Source: Thermococcus sp. SY098 (GTDB lineage: Archaea; Methanobacteriota_B; Thermococci; Thermococcales; Thermococcaceae). From it: DNA of 64,000 nucleotides. The notes under the pieces are model-generated. The model did not search any database and was not told where the DNA came from. It saw only the letters and a program-made list of their open reading frames with translations. The first letter of the stretch is position 1. The number at the start of each line of letters is the position of its first letter. A program made the position numbers and the translations under genes. This document shows positions 51,002 to 61,321 of this stretch, piece by piece. The stretch is taken from the NCBI RefSeq assembly GCF_035621495.1, contig NZ_CP141821.1, forward strand, positions 1,206,760-1,270,759. Reading direction: 5' to 3'.

Positions 51002-52069
51002 TCAGCCTTGCCTCTCTTTAATTATTTCCTCCGGAGTCTTGCCCTCAATCATGAGCTTTGTCCACTCTTCAAGCCACCTTGAGTAGTTCTGCTCAATTTC
51101 TTTTGGATCAAGGCTCACAAGCTTATCTGGCTTAACTGCATACTTGAAAACATCTGGAAGCTGGACGTTCTTGTTCACTGGAAACATCCAGTTTGTTAGC
51201 GGTATCTCCTTCTGGAAGTCCTCACTGAGAACGAACTCAATGAACTTCTTAGCCAGATCCGGATGCTTTGCTCCTTTAACAAGACCAATCCCCTCAATCT
51301 GTGGGTAACCCCCCTCCTTAAAGATTATTGCCCCAATATCCGGTTCTTTACCGCTTTCATAAGCAGAATAAGCCGGGTCTGTTGCATAGCTGACAAACAG
51401 CGGCGCTTCACCTTTGTCCCACATCTCCCATCCAGCATCCCATCCCTTGGTTATTTGGTAGATGTTCGGCTTAAGCTTCTCCCAGAAGTAGAGCCATCCC
51501 GGATCTCCATAAACGGCAATTGTCCACAGCAAGAATGCCGCTCCTGTTGAACTTGTTCTTGGGTCTTCAACAATTAAGCTCTTCTTCCACTCAGGCTTTG
51601 TTAGGTCATCAAAGCTCTGCGGTGGGTTTGAAACCTCACTCTTCTTGTACACGACTGCAATGAATCCATAGTCGAATGGAACTACATGATAAGTCGGATC
51701 AAGTGCATCTATTAGCTCCTTTGGAACGACATCAATGTTCTTTGGCTTGTATGGTTCGAGAACTCCAGCTTCAATAGCCTTTGCTATGAGGTTGTTGTCA
51801 ATTCCGATTACAACATCCGCTCTCGGATTGTCCTTTTCCAAGATGAGTCTGTTCAAAACCTCTCCAGCATCTCCCACTGTAATTATCTTGACTTTTACAT
51901 TGTACATCTTCTCGAACTTTGGTATCGTTGCATTTGCTAATCCCCAGCTGACGAAGCTGTCATAAGCATAAACAACAAGCTCCTTGGATGTCTGCTCTTT
52001 ATTACTGCTGATACAACCCAATCCACCGGCTACAATCATTAAAGCCAGGATTAAAGCAAGCTTTTTCAT
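51002..52069 (-). CDS. Thiamine-type ABC transporter substrate-binding lipoprotein
   Basis: A 355-residue protein with a lipobox (GGLGC, about residue 18) and a periplasmic-binding fold of the TbpA/ThiB type (LVVYAYDSFVSWG, then DVVIGIDNNL and PFDYGFIAVVYKK). It would bind thiamine or a related compound outside the cell. GGTGGTGAAA precedes the ATG at 52069. The permease and ATPase genes expected next to it are not in the window; the CRISPR leader directly follows. Confidence 0.85.
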   Translation of the reverse strand: MKKLALILALMIVAGGLGCISSNKEQTSKELVVYAYDSFVSWGLANATIPKFEKMYNVKVKIITVGDAGEVLNRLILEKDNPRADVVIGIDNNLIAKAIEAGVLEPYKPKNIDVVPKELIDALDPTYHVVPFDYGFIAVVYKKSEVSNPPQSFDDLTKPEWKKSLIVEDPRTSSTGAAFLLWTIAVYGDPGWLYFWEKLKPNIYQITKGWDAGWEMWDKGEAPLFVSYATDPAYSAYESGKEPDIGAIIFKEGGYPQIEGIGLVKGAKHPDLAKKFIEFVLSEDFQKEIPLTNWMFPVNKNVQLPDVFKYAVKPDKLVSLDPKEIEQNYSRWLEEWTKLMIEGKTPEEIIKERQG

Positions 52070-52155
52070 TTTCACCACCTACAACCAATTTTTAAATTCC
52101 CATGAATCAGTAATAAAAAGGTGTTTAAAACTTTATTGTGCACATAATTGGGAAA

Positions 52156-53076
52156 TCAGAATTGGGAGTAAAGAAAGTAGGCGTATATAGCAAGAAGTAC
52201 GGCACTGACTGTTCTGCTGATTTTGTTGGTCATTCTTAGGGATAGGGTTAGAATCCCCATAACGAACAGTGTGAGGGGCATTGTAAATGAGAAAATACTT
52301 GCATCAACTGTTATTGGCCTGATCATGGAGGCTATGCCGATCACCATGAGAATATCGAGGATGTTTGCTCCCACTATGTTTCCAACGCTTATATTTGGTA
52401 TCTTTTTTAGGGTCGCTGCCAGAGAGTTGGCAAGCTCAGGAAGTGAAGTGCCGATTGAAACAAGGGTCAACCCAATAACAACTTCCGAAATGCCCAATGA
52501 CCTCGCTATGGTAACGGCACTCGTAACTACCATTCTTGCCCCAATCACAACGACTGCACCGCTCAAGAACAGGATCACAACATCTCTCCTAACACTTCCG
52601 CCTTTTCCTCCCTCAATGTCTTCAATGGCAATATGCTTCTTGTAAAGATAATACAGAAAACTGAGATAAATTAGAATCAGGGTAAACCCTTCAAACCTTG
52701 AAATTACTCCATCCCTCATCAAAAACCAAGCATAGAATGTGACAAGAAGCATGAATAAAGAATTTCGCCAAGCTATTTCATCAACCTTAAGCGGCATTAT
52801 CATTGCAGAAATCCCAAGAATCAGTGCTATATTTGCCAATGCACTACCAACAGCATTTCCCAGCGCAATTCCACTGTTGCCCTCAAATGCTGCTATTGCC
52901 GAGACTGTCACTTCCGGAAGTGTTGTGGCTATACTTGCCAGTATCAGTGCAATTAAAAATTCACTTACTCCAAATCCCTTAGCCACCCTGCTTCCAGCCT
53001 CAACAAACTCGTCGCTCCCTTTAATCAGCAGAATCAAGCCCACTATGAACACAATGAACTCCTGGATCATTGGCAT
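52156..53076 (-). CDS. Calcium/sodium:cation antiporter (CaCA family)
   Basis: A 306-residue membrane protein with ten helices and the two inverted alpha repeats of the CaCA family: SIATTLPEVTVSAIAAFEGNSGIALGN (about 50) and VSIGTSLPELANSLAATLKKI with VGNIVGANILDIL (about 205-245). It exchanges Ca2+ (or another cation) for Na+ or H+. The conserved glutamates are present in both repeats, so it should be active. Confidence 0.92.
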   Translation of the reverse strand: MPMIQEFIVFIVGLILLIKGSDEFVEAGSRVAKGFGVSEFLIALILASIATTLPEVTVSAIAAFEGNSGIALGNAVGSALANIALILGISAMIMPLKVDEIAWRNSLFMLLVTFYAWFLMRDGVISRFEGFTLILIYLSFLYYLYKKHIAIEDIEGGKGGSVRRDVVILFLSGAVVVIGARMVVTSAVTIARSLGISEVVIGLTLVSIGTSLPELANSLAATLKKIPNISVGNIVGANILDILMVIGIASMIRPITVDASIFSFTMPLTLFVMGILTLSLRMTNKISRTVSAVLLAIYAYFLYSQF

Positions 53077-53112
53077 CGCCGTTACTCTGTAAGTGGTGCG
53101 GGGCTTAAAAAA

Positions 53113-53643
53113 CTATGCCCCATGGATTTTATGGTTTTTTCCATAGCCTACTCCTTCCCCTCTGCCCTCCATTTTTATAACATAATCAGCTGCATTTTGA
53201 AGGGCAACGCTGAAACCTGGCTCAACCCCTATGACAATTGTCTCCTTTCCCTTCCTTTTGGCTTCACTGATTATGGGGAGAAAATCGGCATCTCTTGTTG
53301 CCAGGGCGATTATGTCAACATCTGAGTTGTATATTAGCTCCATAGCCTCTATGGCAATTCTAACATCCGCATCCCCGGCGACGATTATCGGCTCAAAGCC
53401 TTGGTTTACAACAGCCTCGATTAATCCCTGAGGAGCGTACTGATTCAAAACAACCTTCGCAACTCTGATCTTTCCAATTCTTTCAAGTGCTTCTTTAATG
53501 TCCTCTAATCTAATCCCAAATTCCTTCCTGAGGATGTTCGGTCCATCAATGATAAGCCCAATTGTCTTTTTTGGCTCCTCTTTTTTTTCTTTAACCTCTC
53601 TTTCTTCTCTCTTTAAAATTCTGAATATCTTTTCTTTCACCAC
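53113..53643 (-). CDS. NYN/PIN-domain protein (second copy)
   Basis: A 176-residue protein with the NYN signatures [27 protein letters not shown] and [15 protein letters not shown], the acidic residues of a PIN-like RNase. It starts with GTG at 53643, 5 bases after GAGGTGG, inside the upstream paralogue. The two proteins share most residues of the domain but differ at both ends. Members of this archaeal family are putative ribonucleases without a known target. Confidence 0.85.
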   Translation of the reverse strand: MVKEKIFRILKREEREVKEKKEEPKKTIGLIIDGPNILRKEFGIRLEDIKEALERIGKIRVAKVVLNQYAPQGLIEAVVNQGFEPIIVAGDADVRIAIEAMELIYNSDVDIIALATRDADFLPIISEAKRKGKETIVIGVEPGFSVALQNAADYVIKMEGRGEGVGYGKNHKIHGA

Positions 53644-54148
53644 TCTCTCCACCTCTTGGAGTCAGGACTATAACATAATCAGCCCCATGTTTTAAGGCAG
53701 CGCTAAATCCGGGTTCAATGCCAATTATCACGGTTTCCTTACCCTTTTCCTTTGCTTTAAGGATTATGGGGAGAAATTCGGCATTCCTTGTTGCCAGAGC
53801 AATTATGTCAATGTTTGGATTGTATATCTCACGCATAGCTTCAACTGCCAGCTTAACTCCCGTTTCTCCAGGAACAATTATCGGCTCAAAACCTTGGTTG
53901 GCTACAGCCTCGATTAATCCCTGAGGAGCATATTGGTTGAGAATAACCTTCGCAACTCTAATGTTTCCAAGCTGTTCAAGTGCTTCAACAATGTCCTCAA
54001 GATGGATGTTGAATTCCTTTCTCAAAATGTTGGGACCATCAATCAGAAGAGCAATCTTCTTGCCCCTCCGCATTTTGCGCTTCATCATTGCTATGCTCCG
54101 CATTCCCTCCTTTGTAATCGCCATAATCCTCTCCCAATTGCTGGGCAT
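53591..54148 (-). CDS. NYN/PIN-domain protein (first copy)
   Basis: A 185-residue paralogue of the downstream gene with [34 protein letters not shown] and [15 protein letters not shown]. In this copy the last aspartate of the DADFLP motif is replaced by Asn-Ala-Glu, so the metal site is changed. An ATG at 54160 is also possible. The 3' end overlaps the second copy by 53 bp. Tandem duplication with altered active site suggests a heterodimer or functional split; inference. Confidence 0.85.
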   Translation of the reverse strand: MPSNWERIMAITKEGMRSIAMMKRKMRRGKKIALLIDGPNILRKEFNIHLEDIVEALEQLGNIRVAKVILNQYAPQGLIEAVANQGFEPIIVPGETGVKLAVEAMREIYNPNIDIIALATRNAEFLPIILKAKEKGKETVIIGIEPGFSAALKHGADYVIVLTPRGGESGERKDIQNFKERRKRG

Positions 54149-54221
54149 TCCAATCACCATCGTTGCGATCAGGCATCGCTAAAATCTTACTTTTAAATAG
54201 CACACTTGAAGTATAAAAAAG

Positions 54222-56675
54222 TTAGCCGGAAAAGCCCTTGATTATGTGCTTATAGTAGTACCAAAGACCCCGAATTATGTCCCTAACCTCTATCATTGTG
54301 AAGAGAGGTGTTCTGTCAATGAACTTGGCAGTTTCTTCCCAAGTGTGTGCTTGAAGAACACGATAGATCAGGAGCAAAATTTGACGCTCATCTAAATATG
54401 GCCTCATCCAGCCATCAAGGAAGTAGAGCTTTACTATTGGCTTCACAGCATCAACCACGGTATCGTAAGTCAGGACTTTGCCAACGAACATTTCTAATCT
54501 CCTTATCTGGGTCTTTGTCAGATGTACTGGATAATCAACCGCCTCACCGAAGGGACTTTCAAAGAGCCATCTTGCAATCTCCGGCTCTAAATCCCTGTGA
54601 GTGTCTCCAAGCCAGTCTAACAGTCTGATCCTGAACTCTGCATTTGCCTGCTTCACAATCTCCTTGGCCTTTTCACTTATTGGCTTAATCACTATTGCCG
54701 TATATTCACCGCTAACTGGGTTTCTTGAGGGACTTAGATGAACAACTGCAAAGCCGTTTCTAATCCAGAACCTAATCAGCTCTTCGCTTGCCCCAAAGCC
54801 TGAGCCAACCCAGTCGTAGCCTTTCTCTTCAGCTTCCTTTATGAGCAGTTCAAGGGCTTTGCTTCCAAGCCCCATGTCCATGGCATCTGGATGAGTGGCA
54901 ATTCTCACAACCCTATATCCTTTAAGCTTTGCGAATTCTTTGGCATAATGGTGTTTGACCATCATATCCGGGATTATGTTTCCTCTCGGTTTGTAGCCCT
55001 TCGCCATCTTTTCAATTACACCCTTCGGAATTCCTCCTTCCTTTGCAATTTGAATGGCACACACTATCTTCCCGTTTTTCAGTCTCAGTACACGGGCTTC
55101 ATGGTGGGGAGCATCTGCAAGCAAAGCTACATCGCTTGGCCTGTTGCGGTAGTGAGCCAAAACATAAATCCCAACGAAGTGCTTCAAGTCCTCTCTGTCA
55201 TTCTCGAACCAGTCATCCAGGTCTGGCTCTTCAAAGTAAACTTCCTTTTTCCTAATCAGCTCATAATCTTCCTTGGTTAAAGGAGCTGGCTCAGCATCAA
55301 GCAAAAGCACATCAAAGAGCCACTTTTCAATTGGGTCTCCGCTGGAGTACCTGATTGGAACTGAGAGGTGGATTTCTTTAAATTCTCGCTTTTCCTTCGC
55401 TTTCTTTAGGAATTTAACAGAAAACCCTCTTCCCGCACCCTCGTAGCCATGAATGGTTGAGGAATAAATAACTTTTGGCTTTTCAAGGTATTTGTGGAGG
55501 ATTGGAACGTGAATACCGGCAGCTTCGTCGAGAACATAAACATCAGCATTTTTCTTGTATCCCTGAGTCGGCGGGTAATATCTCAGTCCGATGCCTTTGG
55601 CATAGAGCTCCTTTATGAGGTTCTTCTCAGTAACGACTTTGACTTTATAGCCGAGAATCTCTAAGCTCTTCTTTGCAAATCTGAATAAGCTCTGGACATT
55701 CTCTAATTCTGGAGCCGTTATTACTGCTCTGAATCTTCTCCTCTTTGAAGACAAAGCTAGGCCAACGATACCAATACCAACGCTCACACTTTTTCCTCTT
55801 CCCCTGTCTGCTGTCAGAACGACCATACCATCATCCTCTATCAGCTCCTCGAGATTCCTGAGAACCTCAACCTGCCCATTTGTGAGGCACATTTCATAAA
55901 GCTCTCTTGGAAATCTAATTTCCTCAGGAACATCAATTTTTTCCCTCTCTGGAAGCTTTGCCTGGCTCTTGTTTTTCTCTGGCTTCTTCAGAAGCTTTTG
56001 ATTTTCGGCATTCACTATGTATATTCCTTCATGCTCCTCAAATTTTCTGATTAATCTCCTGTTAAATCTCTTTTTCACGTCATCAATGGTGTATGGAGGA
56101 GTTACAAGGTTCTTGTGGAAGCCAGTCCACATATTTTTCCACTTTTCAAATGGGTTTGTGAGGACAAATATTAATCCCCCACCCCTGACGGTCTCAATTA
56201 TTCTGCCCAAATCATTAGGAGAGAAGTCATAGCTCAAATCGAGAATTAGCAAATCAAACGTCCTGCCAAGAATATCGCTCGTATATTTGAACGTAACCCG
56301 AGTAAGCTCAGCATTTTCACCTGCCAAAATGTCAAAATGCTTCCTGAACTCTTCATATCGCGCCCTTCCAAACGTTCCCTCTCCAAGAGCATCTGTAGCA
56401 TACAACACCTCAACCTTTTCCTCACTCTCATCTCTTAACTTTCTCGCAATTAATTCATCAATTAGGGAGGATAAAACCTTTGCAGAAGCTCCAGCCAAAA
56501 TTCCAGCCAGCTTTGCTTTGTTCATGCTCTCTCCTTGAAGAACGATCATCCTTCTGTGAAAGTTCCCCAGTGCCTCAGCCAGAGCTGTTTCGGTGAGCTT
56601 TAACAGTGAATCCTTAACCTTCTCTCCCTTTGCATACTCTCTCACTTCTTTGTCAAATCTAATTTTTACCGTCAT
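54222..56675 (-). CDS. tmcA: tRNA(Met) cytidine acetyltransferase TmcA
   Basis: An 817-residue enzyme of the TmcA/Nat10 family: an N-terminal helicase-like part with Walker A TADRGRGKSVS (about 285) and DEAAGIHVPIL, a GNAT domain (about 560-690, GSGFGASEELIRFW), and a C-terminal tRNA-binding part. It makes N4-acetylcytidine using acetyl-CoA and ATP. Thermococcales acetylate many rRNA and tRNA sites with this enzyme. GGAGGTGAGAGA lies before the ATG. Confidence 0.95.
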   Translation of the reverse strand: MTVKIRFDKEVREYAKGEKVKDSLLKLTETALAEALGNFHRRMIVLQGESMNKAKLAGILAGASAKVLSSLIDELIARKLRDESEEKVEVLYATDALGEGTFGRARYEEFRKHFDILAGENAELTRVTFKYTSDILGRTFDLLILDLSYDFSPNDLGRIIETVRGGGLIFVLTNPFEKWKNMWTGFHKNLVTPPYTIDDVKKRFNRRLIRKFEEHEGIYIVNAENQKLLKKPEKNKSQAKLPEREKIDVPEEIRFPRELYEMCLTNGQVEVLRNLEELIEDDGMVVLTADRGRGKSVSVGIGIVGLALSSKRRRFRAVITAPELENVQSLFRFAKKSLEILGYKVKVVTEKNLIKELYAKGIGLRYYPPTQGYKKNADVYVLDEAAGIHVPILHKYLEKPKVIYSSTIHGYEGAGRGFSVKFLKKAKEKREFKEIHLSVPIRYSSGDPIEKWLFDVLLLDAEPAPLTKEDYELIRKKEVYFEEPDLDDWFENDREDLKHFVGIYVLAHYRNRPSDVALLADAPHHEARVLRLKNGKIVCAIQIAKEGGIPKGVIEKMAKGYKPRGNIIPDMMVKHHYAKEFAKLKGYRVVRIATHPDAMDMGLGSKALELLIKEAEEKGYDWVGSGFGASEELIRFWIRNGFAVVHLSPSRNPVSGEYTAIVIKPISEKAKEIVKQANAEFRIRLLDWLGDTHRDLEPEIARWLFESPFGEAVDYPVHLTKTQIRRLEMFVGKVLTYDTVVDAVKPIVKLYFLDGWMRPYLDERQILLLIYRVLQAHTWEETAKFIDRTPLFTMIEVRDIIRGLWYYYKHIIKGFSG

Positions 56676-56780
56676 TCTCTCACCTCCGTAAAAAGATGGG
56701 AAGGAAGTTTAAAAAGTTGTTTAGCTCATGCATTTTCAATTCGCCAGCATATTTTAAAACAAACATCGAAACGCTAAATT

Positions 56781-56788
56781 TTTATATA
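56781..56788 (+). promoter_or_regulatory. TATA box of the S9 peptidase gene
   Basis: TTTATATA, 31 bases before the ATG at 56819, which gives a very short leader containing GGTGGT. This also argues against the upstream in-frame ATG at 56696. Confidence 0.65.
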
Positions 56789-56818
56789 AACGACTTCAAA
56801 TTTTTTGTGGTGGTTTTA

Positions 56819-58726
56819 ATGAAAAAGCTTGACATCAAGGACTTGGGAAAATTCAAACTCATTGGCGGGTTGGATGTCCACAAGAACAAGACGGCGTTCA
56901 CAGTTACTGAAATAAGCCTTGAAAAAGACGACTACTTCAGCAAAATCTACCTCTATGATGGTAGAAAGATCATGCAGTTCACAGCCGGTCCTAAGGATTC
57001 GAATCCAAAGTTCTCGCCAGATGGAAAGTTCATAGCATTCACTTCAAAAAGAGATAAAGAAAGCAAGGAGAGTGAACTTTATTTAATTCCAACGGGCGGT
57101 GGAGAAGCCAAGCTTTTAACGAGGTTCAAATACGGGATCAACGACTTTGAATTCTCCCCTGATGGAAAAACATTAGCTGTTATCTCACCAGTAGAAATTG
57201 AACGCAGAAAGGAGAAGGATGATGTCCACATAATCAAAGAGATACCCTTCTGGTTCAACGGGATAGGCTGGATTTACGGAAAGAGAGCTCAAATTTTCTT
57301 AGTTAACACAGAGAGCGGGAGAAAGAGAAAGCTAACTAAGGGAAAACTGAACATTCTAACTCTCAAGTGGAGCGGCGATGGAAGCAAAATTTACTTCGTT
57401 GCTCAAGAAGACAGAGAAAGGAAGCCAATGATAAGCGACCTTTACGTTTTAGATGTTAAAAGCAAGAAGATTGAAAAGCTCACCGATTCTAAGTGGCGCA
57501 TTGGAGACTTTGTGGTAATTGATGAGAAGCACTTTGTTTTAAGGATGAGCACCCTTGAGAGGGGAATACCAACAAATACCCACATTTATCTCTTCAATGT
57601 CGAGACAAAGGAGATTAAAAAGCTTACTGAAAAGCTCGATCGCTCAGCTTACAACTCACTTAACTGCGATGTGAGAGGAAAGTCGAGAAATCCGCTGATT
57701 TACAAGAATGGCTGGGTTTACTACATAGCAACAGATGGACCAAGGGCGAACCTCTTTAGGGTAGATTTGGAAGGAAACATTGAACGTGTTATTGCCGGTG
57801 ATAGGAGTATTGAAACTTTTGGAATTGGAAACTACATAGCGTTTATTGCTCAAGATGCTGTGACTCCAACGGAGCTTTATATCTTGAGAGACGGCAAAGA
57901 AAAGAGGGTCACAAACTTCAACGAGTGGATCAAGGAGTATACGCTCTCAAAACCCGAGCACTTCAAGGTTAAGGCAAGCGATGGCGTGGAAATCGATGCA
58001 TGGATAATGAGACCGGTGGACTTTAAAGAAGGCAAAAAGTATCCTGCCATTCTCGAAATCCACGGAGGGCCAAAGACAGCCTATGGCTACTCCTTCATGC
58101 ATGAGTTCCACGTTTTAACGTCTAAGGGATTTGCAGTGATATTCAGCAATCCAAGGGGAAGCGACGGCTATGGGGAGGAGTTTGCCGATATAAGAAAACA
58201 CTACGGCGAAAGGGATTATCAAGATTTAATGGAAGTCGTGGATGAAGCTTTGAAAAGATTCGACTTCATTGATGCTGAAAGAATCGGAGTTACCGGCGGT
58301 TCCTATGGCGGCTTCATGACGAACTGGATAGTTGGGCACACAAATAGATTTAAGGCAGCGGTCACTCAAAGATCAATTTCTAACTGGGTGAGCTTCTTTG
58401 GAACGACTGATATAGGCTACTACTTCGCTCCAGATCAAATCGGAGAAGACCCATGGAGCAATTTTAAAGAGTACTGGGAGAAATCGCCTCTGAAATATGC
58501 TCCCAATGTTGAAACACCGCTTTTGATAATTCACAGCGTGGAAGATTACCGCTGCTGGCTTCCGGAGGCTCTTCAGTTCTTCACTGCATTAAAGTATTTT
58601 GGAAAAACTGTTGAGCTGGCAGTGTTTCCGGGAGAAAATCACGACTTATCAAGGAGTGGAAAGCCGAAACATAGAATCAAGAGGCTTGAGCTGATTGTTG
58701 GGTGGTTTGAGAGATGGCTTAAGTAA
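56819..58726 (+). CDS. Acylaminoacyl-peptidase-like serine peptidase (family S9)
   Basis: A 635-residue protein: a beta-propeller (about 20-370) and an alpha/beta hydrolase domain with the catalytic serine in GGSYGGFM, aspartate in HSVEDYRCW and histidine in GENHDLSRSG. It resembles the acylaminoacyl peptidases of Pyrococcus, which release N-acylated residues or act as oligopeptidases. GGTGGTTTTA precedes the ATG. No signal peptide, so it is cytoplasmic. Confidence 0.92.
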   Translation: MKKLDIKDLGKFKLIGGLDVHKNKTAFTVTEISLEKDDYFSKIYLYDGRKIMQFTAGPKDSNPKFSPDGKFIAFTSKRDKESKESELYLIPTGGGEAKLLTRFKYGINDFEFSPDGKTLAVISPVEIERRKEKDDVHIIKEIPFWFNGIGWIYGKRAQIFLVNTESGRKRKLTKGKLNILTLKWSGDGSKIYFVAQEDRERKPMISDLYVLDVKSKKIEKLTDSKWRIGDFVVIDEKHFVLRMSTLERGIPTNTHIYLFNVETKEIKKLTEKLDRSAYNSLNCDVRGKSRNPLIYKNGWVYYIATDGPRANLFRVDLEGNIERVIAGDRSIETFGIGNYIAFIAQDAVTPTELYILRDGKEKRVTNFNEWIKEYTLSKPEHFKVKASDGVEIDAWIMRPVDFKEGKKYPAILEIHGGPKTAYGYSFMHEFHVLTSKGFAVIFSNPRGSDGYGEEFADIRKHYGERDYQDLMEVVDEALKRFDFIDAERIGVTGGSYGGFMTNWIVGHTNRFKAAVTQRSISNWVSFFGTTDIGYYFAPDQIGEDPWSNFKEYWEKSPLKYAPNVETPLLIIHSVEDYRCWLPEALQFFTALKYFGKTVELAVFPGENHDLSRSGKPKHRIKRLELIVGWFERWLK

Positions 58727-58886
58727 ATGCCTCATATCCGTCTCTTAAATTTTTAGCAATGAAGGACTCAATTCACAGAATATAAAACCTTAAAAATTCC
58801 TACAGTACAAATTATCCTACGTATGACACTAAAAAAGCAGATAATGAAAGTCCTGTTAACATTTGGACAAGAAAGCGACTATATAA

Positions 58887-59246
58887 GTGCAAAACTCGGA
58901 GAGATGTTTTTTTGTTATTGTCATAATATGGGTAAGTTTAGGGGTTATAGGGTACACCTCATTTAATGAGCTTTCTACTGCCATGACTATAATGACAATT
59001 ATAATGGCTATAATTTTTGTAATAGTGGTTTGGGCATATTCTGGACTCGCAAACACAGAGGAAGAGAAAGATAGGATAAAAGCAACATTTGACATGCTTT
59101 TAGGAGGTATGGTATGGATTTCAATATTCATTCTTGCCTTGGTCTCTGCGTTTAAGTCAGATAATGTCTTAACAAGAATCGGAGGAGTTATACTCGGACT
59201 CCTCATTATCGTTCTGCCTCTTATAAGTACAAATACAAAAGAATAA
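58887..59246 (+). CDS. Small membrane protein with possible frameshifted start
   Basis: A 119-residue frame (GTG start at 58887) with four hydrophobic helices (about 9-24, 32-50, 72-88 and 98-112). The GTG is awkward: a TATA-like CTATATAAG ends just before it. An ATG at 58904 is behind CGGAG, but a run of seven T's puts it out of frame; with six T's it would start MFFVIVIIWVSLG. A sequencing error, a real slip or phase variation would explain this. Family unknown. Confidence 0.55.
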   Translation: MQNSERCFFVIVIIWVSLGVIGYTSFNELSTAMTIMTIIMAIIFVIVVWAYSGLANTEEEKDRIKATFDMLLGGMVWISIFILALVSAFKSDNVLTRIGGVILGLLIIVLPLISTNTKE

Positions 59247-59264
59247 AGCAAGAGGACATCGTTT

Positions 59265-59726
59265 TTATAGTGTATAATCCAGAACCCTCTTAGCCTCTTC
59301 AATGTGCTCTGGGTAAACATTCTTAACCTCTGGGTGCAAAGCCTTGATAACCCTTCCAACGAGCACGAACAGCGTTCCTGTTATAATGGGCAGCTCGTTA
59401 ACAACCTCCTCGTCAAGCGGCAGATCAGAGGGTATCTTCTTAAGAACGAACTTCCTTATCGGCTCAATTTCCACTTTTTCATCCTCAATGACAGCTCTAA
59501 AGAGATTCATCGAATTCTTGAATCCTTTTGTTAGCGGAAGGTGTCTGAGCTTTATTATTCCGGTATTTTCAGCTTTTGCGTTCTCATAGGCAACTTCAAA
59601 CAAATCACTGAGCTTCTTCTCAACTATCTCCATCATATCTTCAGCTCTTGGCTTTATTACTGCCAACTCACATGTTCTCTCAAGAATCTTTTGAAGCTGT
59701 GGATATGGGATTATCATCTCTGCCAT
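59265..59726 (-). CDS. DUF1931 histone-fold protein
   Basis: A 153-residue protein that matches the DUF1931 family, whose known structures are a single-chain doubled histone fold. Visible are two helix-strand sets ([21 protein letters not shown], then [19 protein letters not shown] and [12 protein letters not shown]). GGGGGTGAGAACA precedes the ATG at 59726. It lacks the basic surface typical of histones, so a DNA-compacting role is not assured. Confidence 0.8.
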   Translation of the reverse strand: MAEMIIPYPQLQKILERTCELAVIKPRAEDMMEIVEKKLSDLFEVAYENAKAENTGIIKLRHLPLTKGFKNSMNLFRAVIEDEKVEIEPIRKFVLKKIPSDLPLDEEVVNELPIITGTLFVLVGRVIKALHPEVKNVYPEHIEEAKRVLDYTL

Positions 59727-59775
59727 TGTTCTCACCCCCAATAATATTTTAGTAACTAAGAGTATATAAAATTTT

Positions 59776-61206
59776 CTATCCCAAGAATTCCCTAATGCTC
59801 GCTGCTTTGATTATTAATTCCTCATTAATCTCGCCATCCAGTATTTTGCTTGTAATCTCATAGTGCTCCTCATTTCTCTCAAATTCGAACAGTTGGCTCA
59901 TTTTCAAAATTCCCCTTAAAAATTTAAATTTCTCAGCTGATTTAGGGTTGAAATAACTGAATGCGAAGCTTAAATCTTTGTAAATGCCTTTGTAAACATC
60001 ACTTATGACTTCAATGTCCTTTTCGCTAAGTGCATTCAATCCAAGAACCTCTGGAGGTATGCCAAGAGAATAAAGAGATGCAGTGAACTTTATTGCCCTT
60101 GGAAGTGCAAAACCATTGACATCCCTGGCATAACCGAACAACCCAATGTGGAGCTTTCTCTTTCTTCTGGAGGGAACAAACTTTGCAATTTCTCTTATTG
60201 AGCTTGCCAAAGCCTTAATCTGCCTGGAATATTCAATTTCATATTTTCTGAGAATTGAGAGGATTTGCCCATCAATCGGCTCAGCTTCCTTGCTCTTTGA
60301 GCTTTTAATTTTCTCAACGGCTTTTATAGCTTCCCTTGGTGGATTGTCATATTTAAATGAGCTTTGAATTGTAAACGTCCGAACTCCTCTATACTCTTCC
60401 AAAACATTTTCAACATTTTCAGGGACGAGGTGGCCTCTAAAAGGCGCACTGCCAACACCAATAATTGGGTAAATACTAACACTCTCCAGCTCTTCAAGCT
60501 CCTGAAGCTTAAAAAGGGCATATTTATCATATACGACAGCGCTTATTAGCCCATAGTTCATGGCAGGGTCGCTCCTTGCCAAGAAAACACGCTGATATTC
60601 AAAGTCCTTCCCTTGTAAATATTCTCTCAGTAGTTCAGCTGAGTTTAGTATTGCCTCTTTTGTCTCAAAGAGAGGTATTACGCTGATCTCCTCAGGAAAG
60701 AATTCCCCAATCCACTCGTAGAGCTTTACGTCATAGACTCTCTTATACTGCTTTCCAACAATATAGTGTTTATACAGCTCGTAGACTCTGTTAATTTCGT
60801 TTGCTGAAGTTGTCATCGGAAGAATAACTTCAAATATCGGGGCAATTTCTTCCTCATAGAATATCTTTGAATAATCAGCTGAACGGGAAATGCTCTCAAG
60901 CGTTTCAAGTAAAAGTTTTGCTTCAGCCTTCTCAACGGTGGGATTGGGTACTCTTGGGGTCAACCTAAAATCCTCTCCAAGCTTATGCTTTTGAAAGAAG
61001 TGAGGATACCTCTCCAGAAGCTTTTTAACAACAAACTCATCGACCTCTTTTCCCTCGAAATCCCACATCTGCTCTTCTATGCCGAGAACGCTGAAAGCAT
61101 AAAACGCTTCAATTATTTCATCCTCACCACCTACCTGAGGTTCCCGAGCAAAGAAAGGTATGTATACATTGTCAGGGTGTTGAGTGCTCATAGTTCTTGG
61201 TATCAT
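59776..61206 (-). CDS. ppcA: Phosphoenolpyruvate carboxylase, archaeal type
   Basis: A 476-residue enzyme of the short archaeal PEPC family. It begins [13 protein letters not shown], with [12 protein letters not shown] near 208, and [11 protein letters not shown] near 251, the conserved segments of this family. It carboxylates PEP to oxaloacetate and has a far shorter chain than bacterial PEPC. GGTGGGCTAA precedes the ATG. Confidence 0.93.
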   Translation of the reverse strand: MIPRTMSTQHPDNVYIPFFAREPQVGGEDEIIEAFYAFSVLGIEEQMWDFEGKEVDEFVVKKLLERYPHFFQKHKLGEDFRLTPRVPNPTVEKAEAKLLLETLESISRSADYSKIFYEEEIAPIFEVILPMTTSANEINRVYELYKHYIVGKQYKRVYDVKLYEWIGEFFPEEISVIPLFETKEAILNSAELLREYLQGKDFEYQRVFLARSDPAMNYGLISAVVYDKYALFKLQELEELESVSIYPIIGVGSAPFRGHLVPENVENVLEEYRGVRTFTIQSSFKYDNPPREAIKAVEKIKSSKSKEAEPIDGQILSILRKYEIEYSRQIKALASSIREIAKFVPSRRKRKLHIGLFGYARDVNGFALPRAIKFTASLYSLGIPPEVLGLNALSEKDIEVISDVYKGIYKDLSFAFSYFNPKSAEKFKFLRGILKMSQLFEFERNEEHYEITSKILDGEINEELIIKAASIREFLG

Positions 61207-61321
61207 TTAGCCCACCAAGGATGCAAAAAATACAAATAACTTAAGTTTTTTGCATGAATTTTCGACTAAATGACAAAAATTAGCAAAAATCTTTTTAAAG
61301 CTACCTTAGTACCAATATCCC

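Noticed and set aside
52070-52155. A TPP riboswitch before the thiamine-type binding protein gene.
   Set aside because: The 86-bp leader has no recognisable TPP aptamer core.
58856-59359. A minus-strand open frame opposite the small membrane protein.
   Set aside because: The plus-strand frame has the better hydrophobic pattern and promoter; the opposite frame looks like its shadow.
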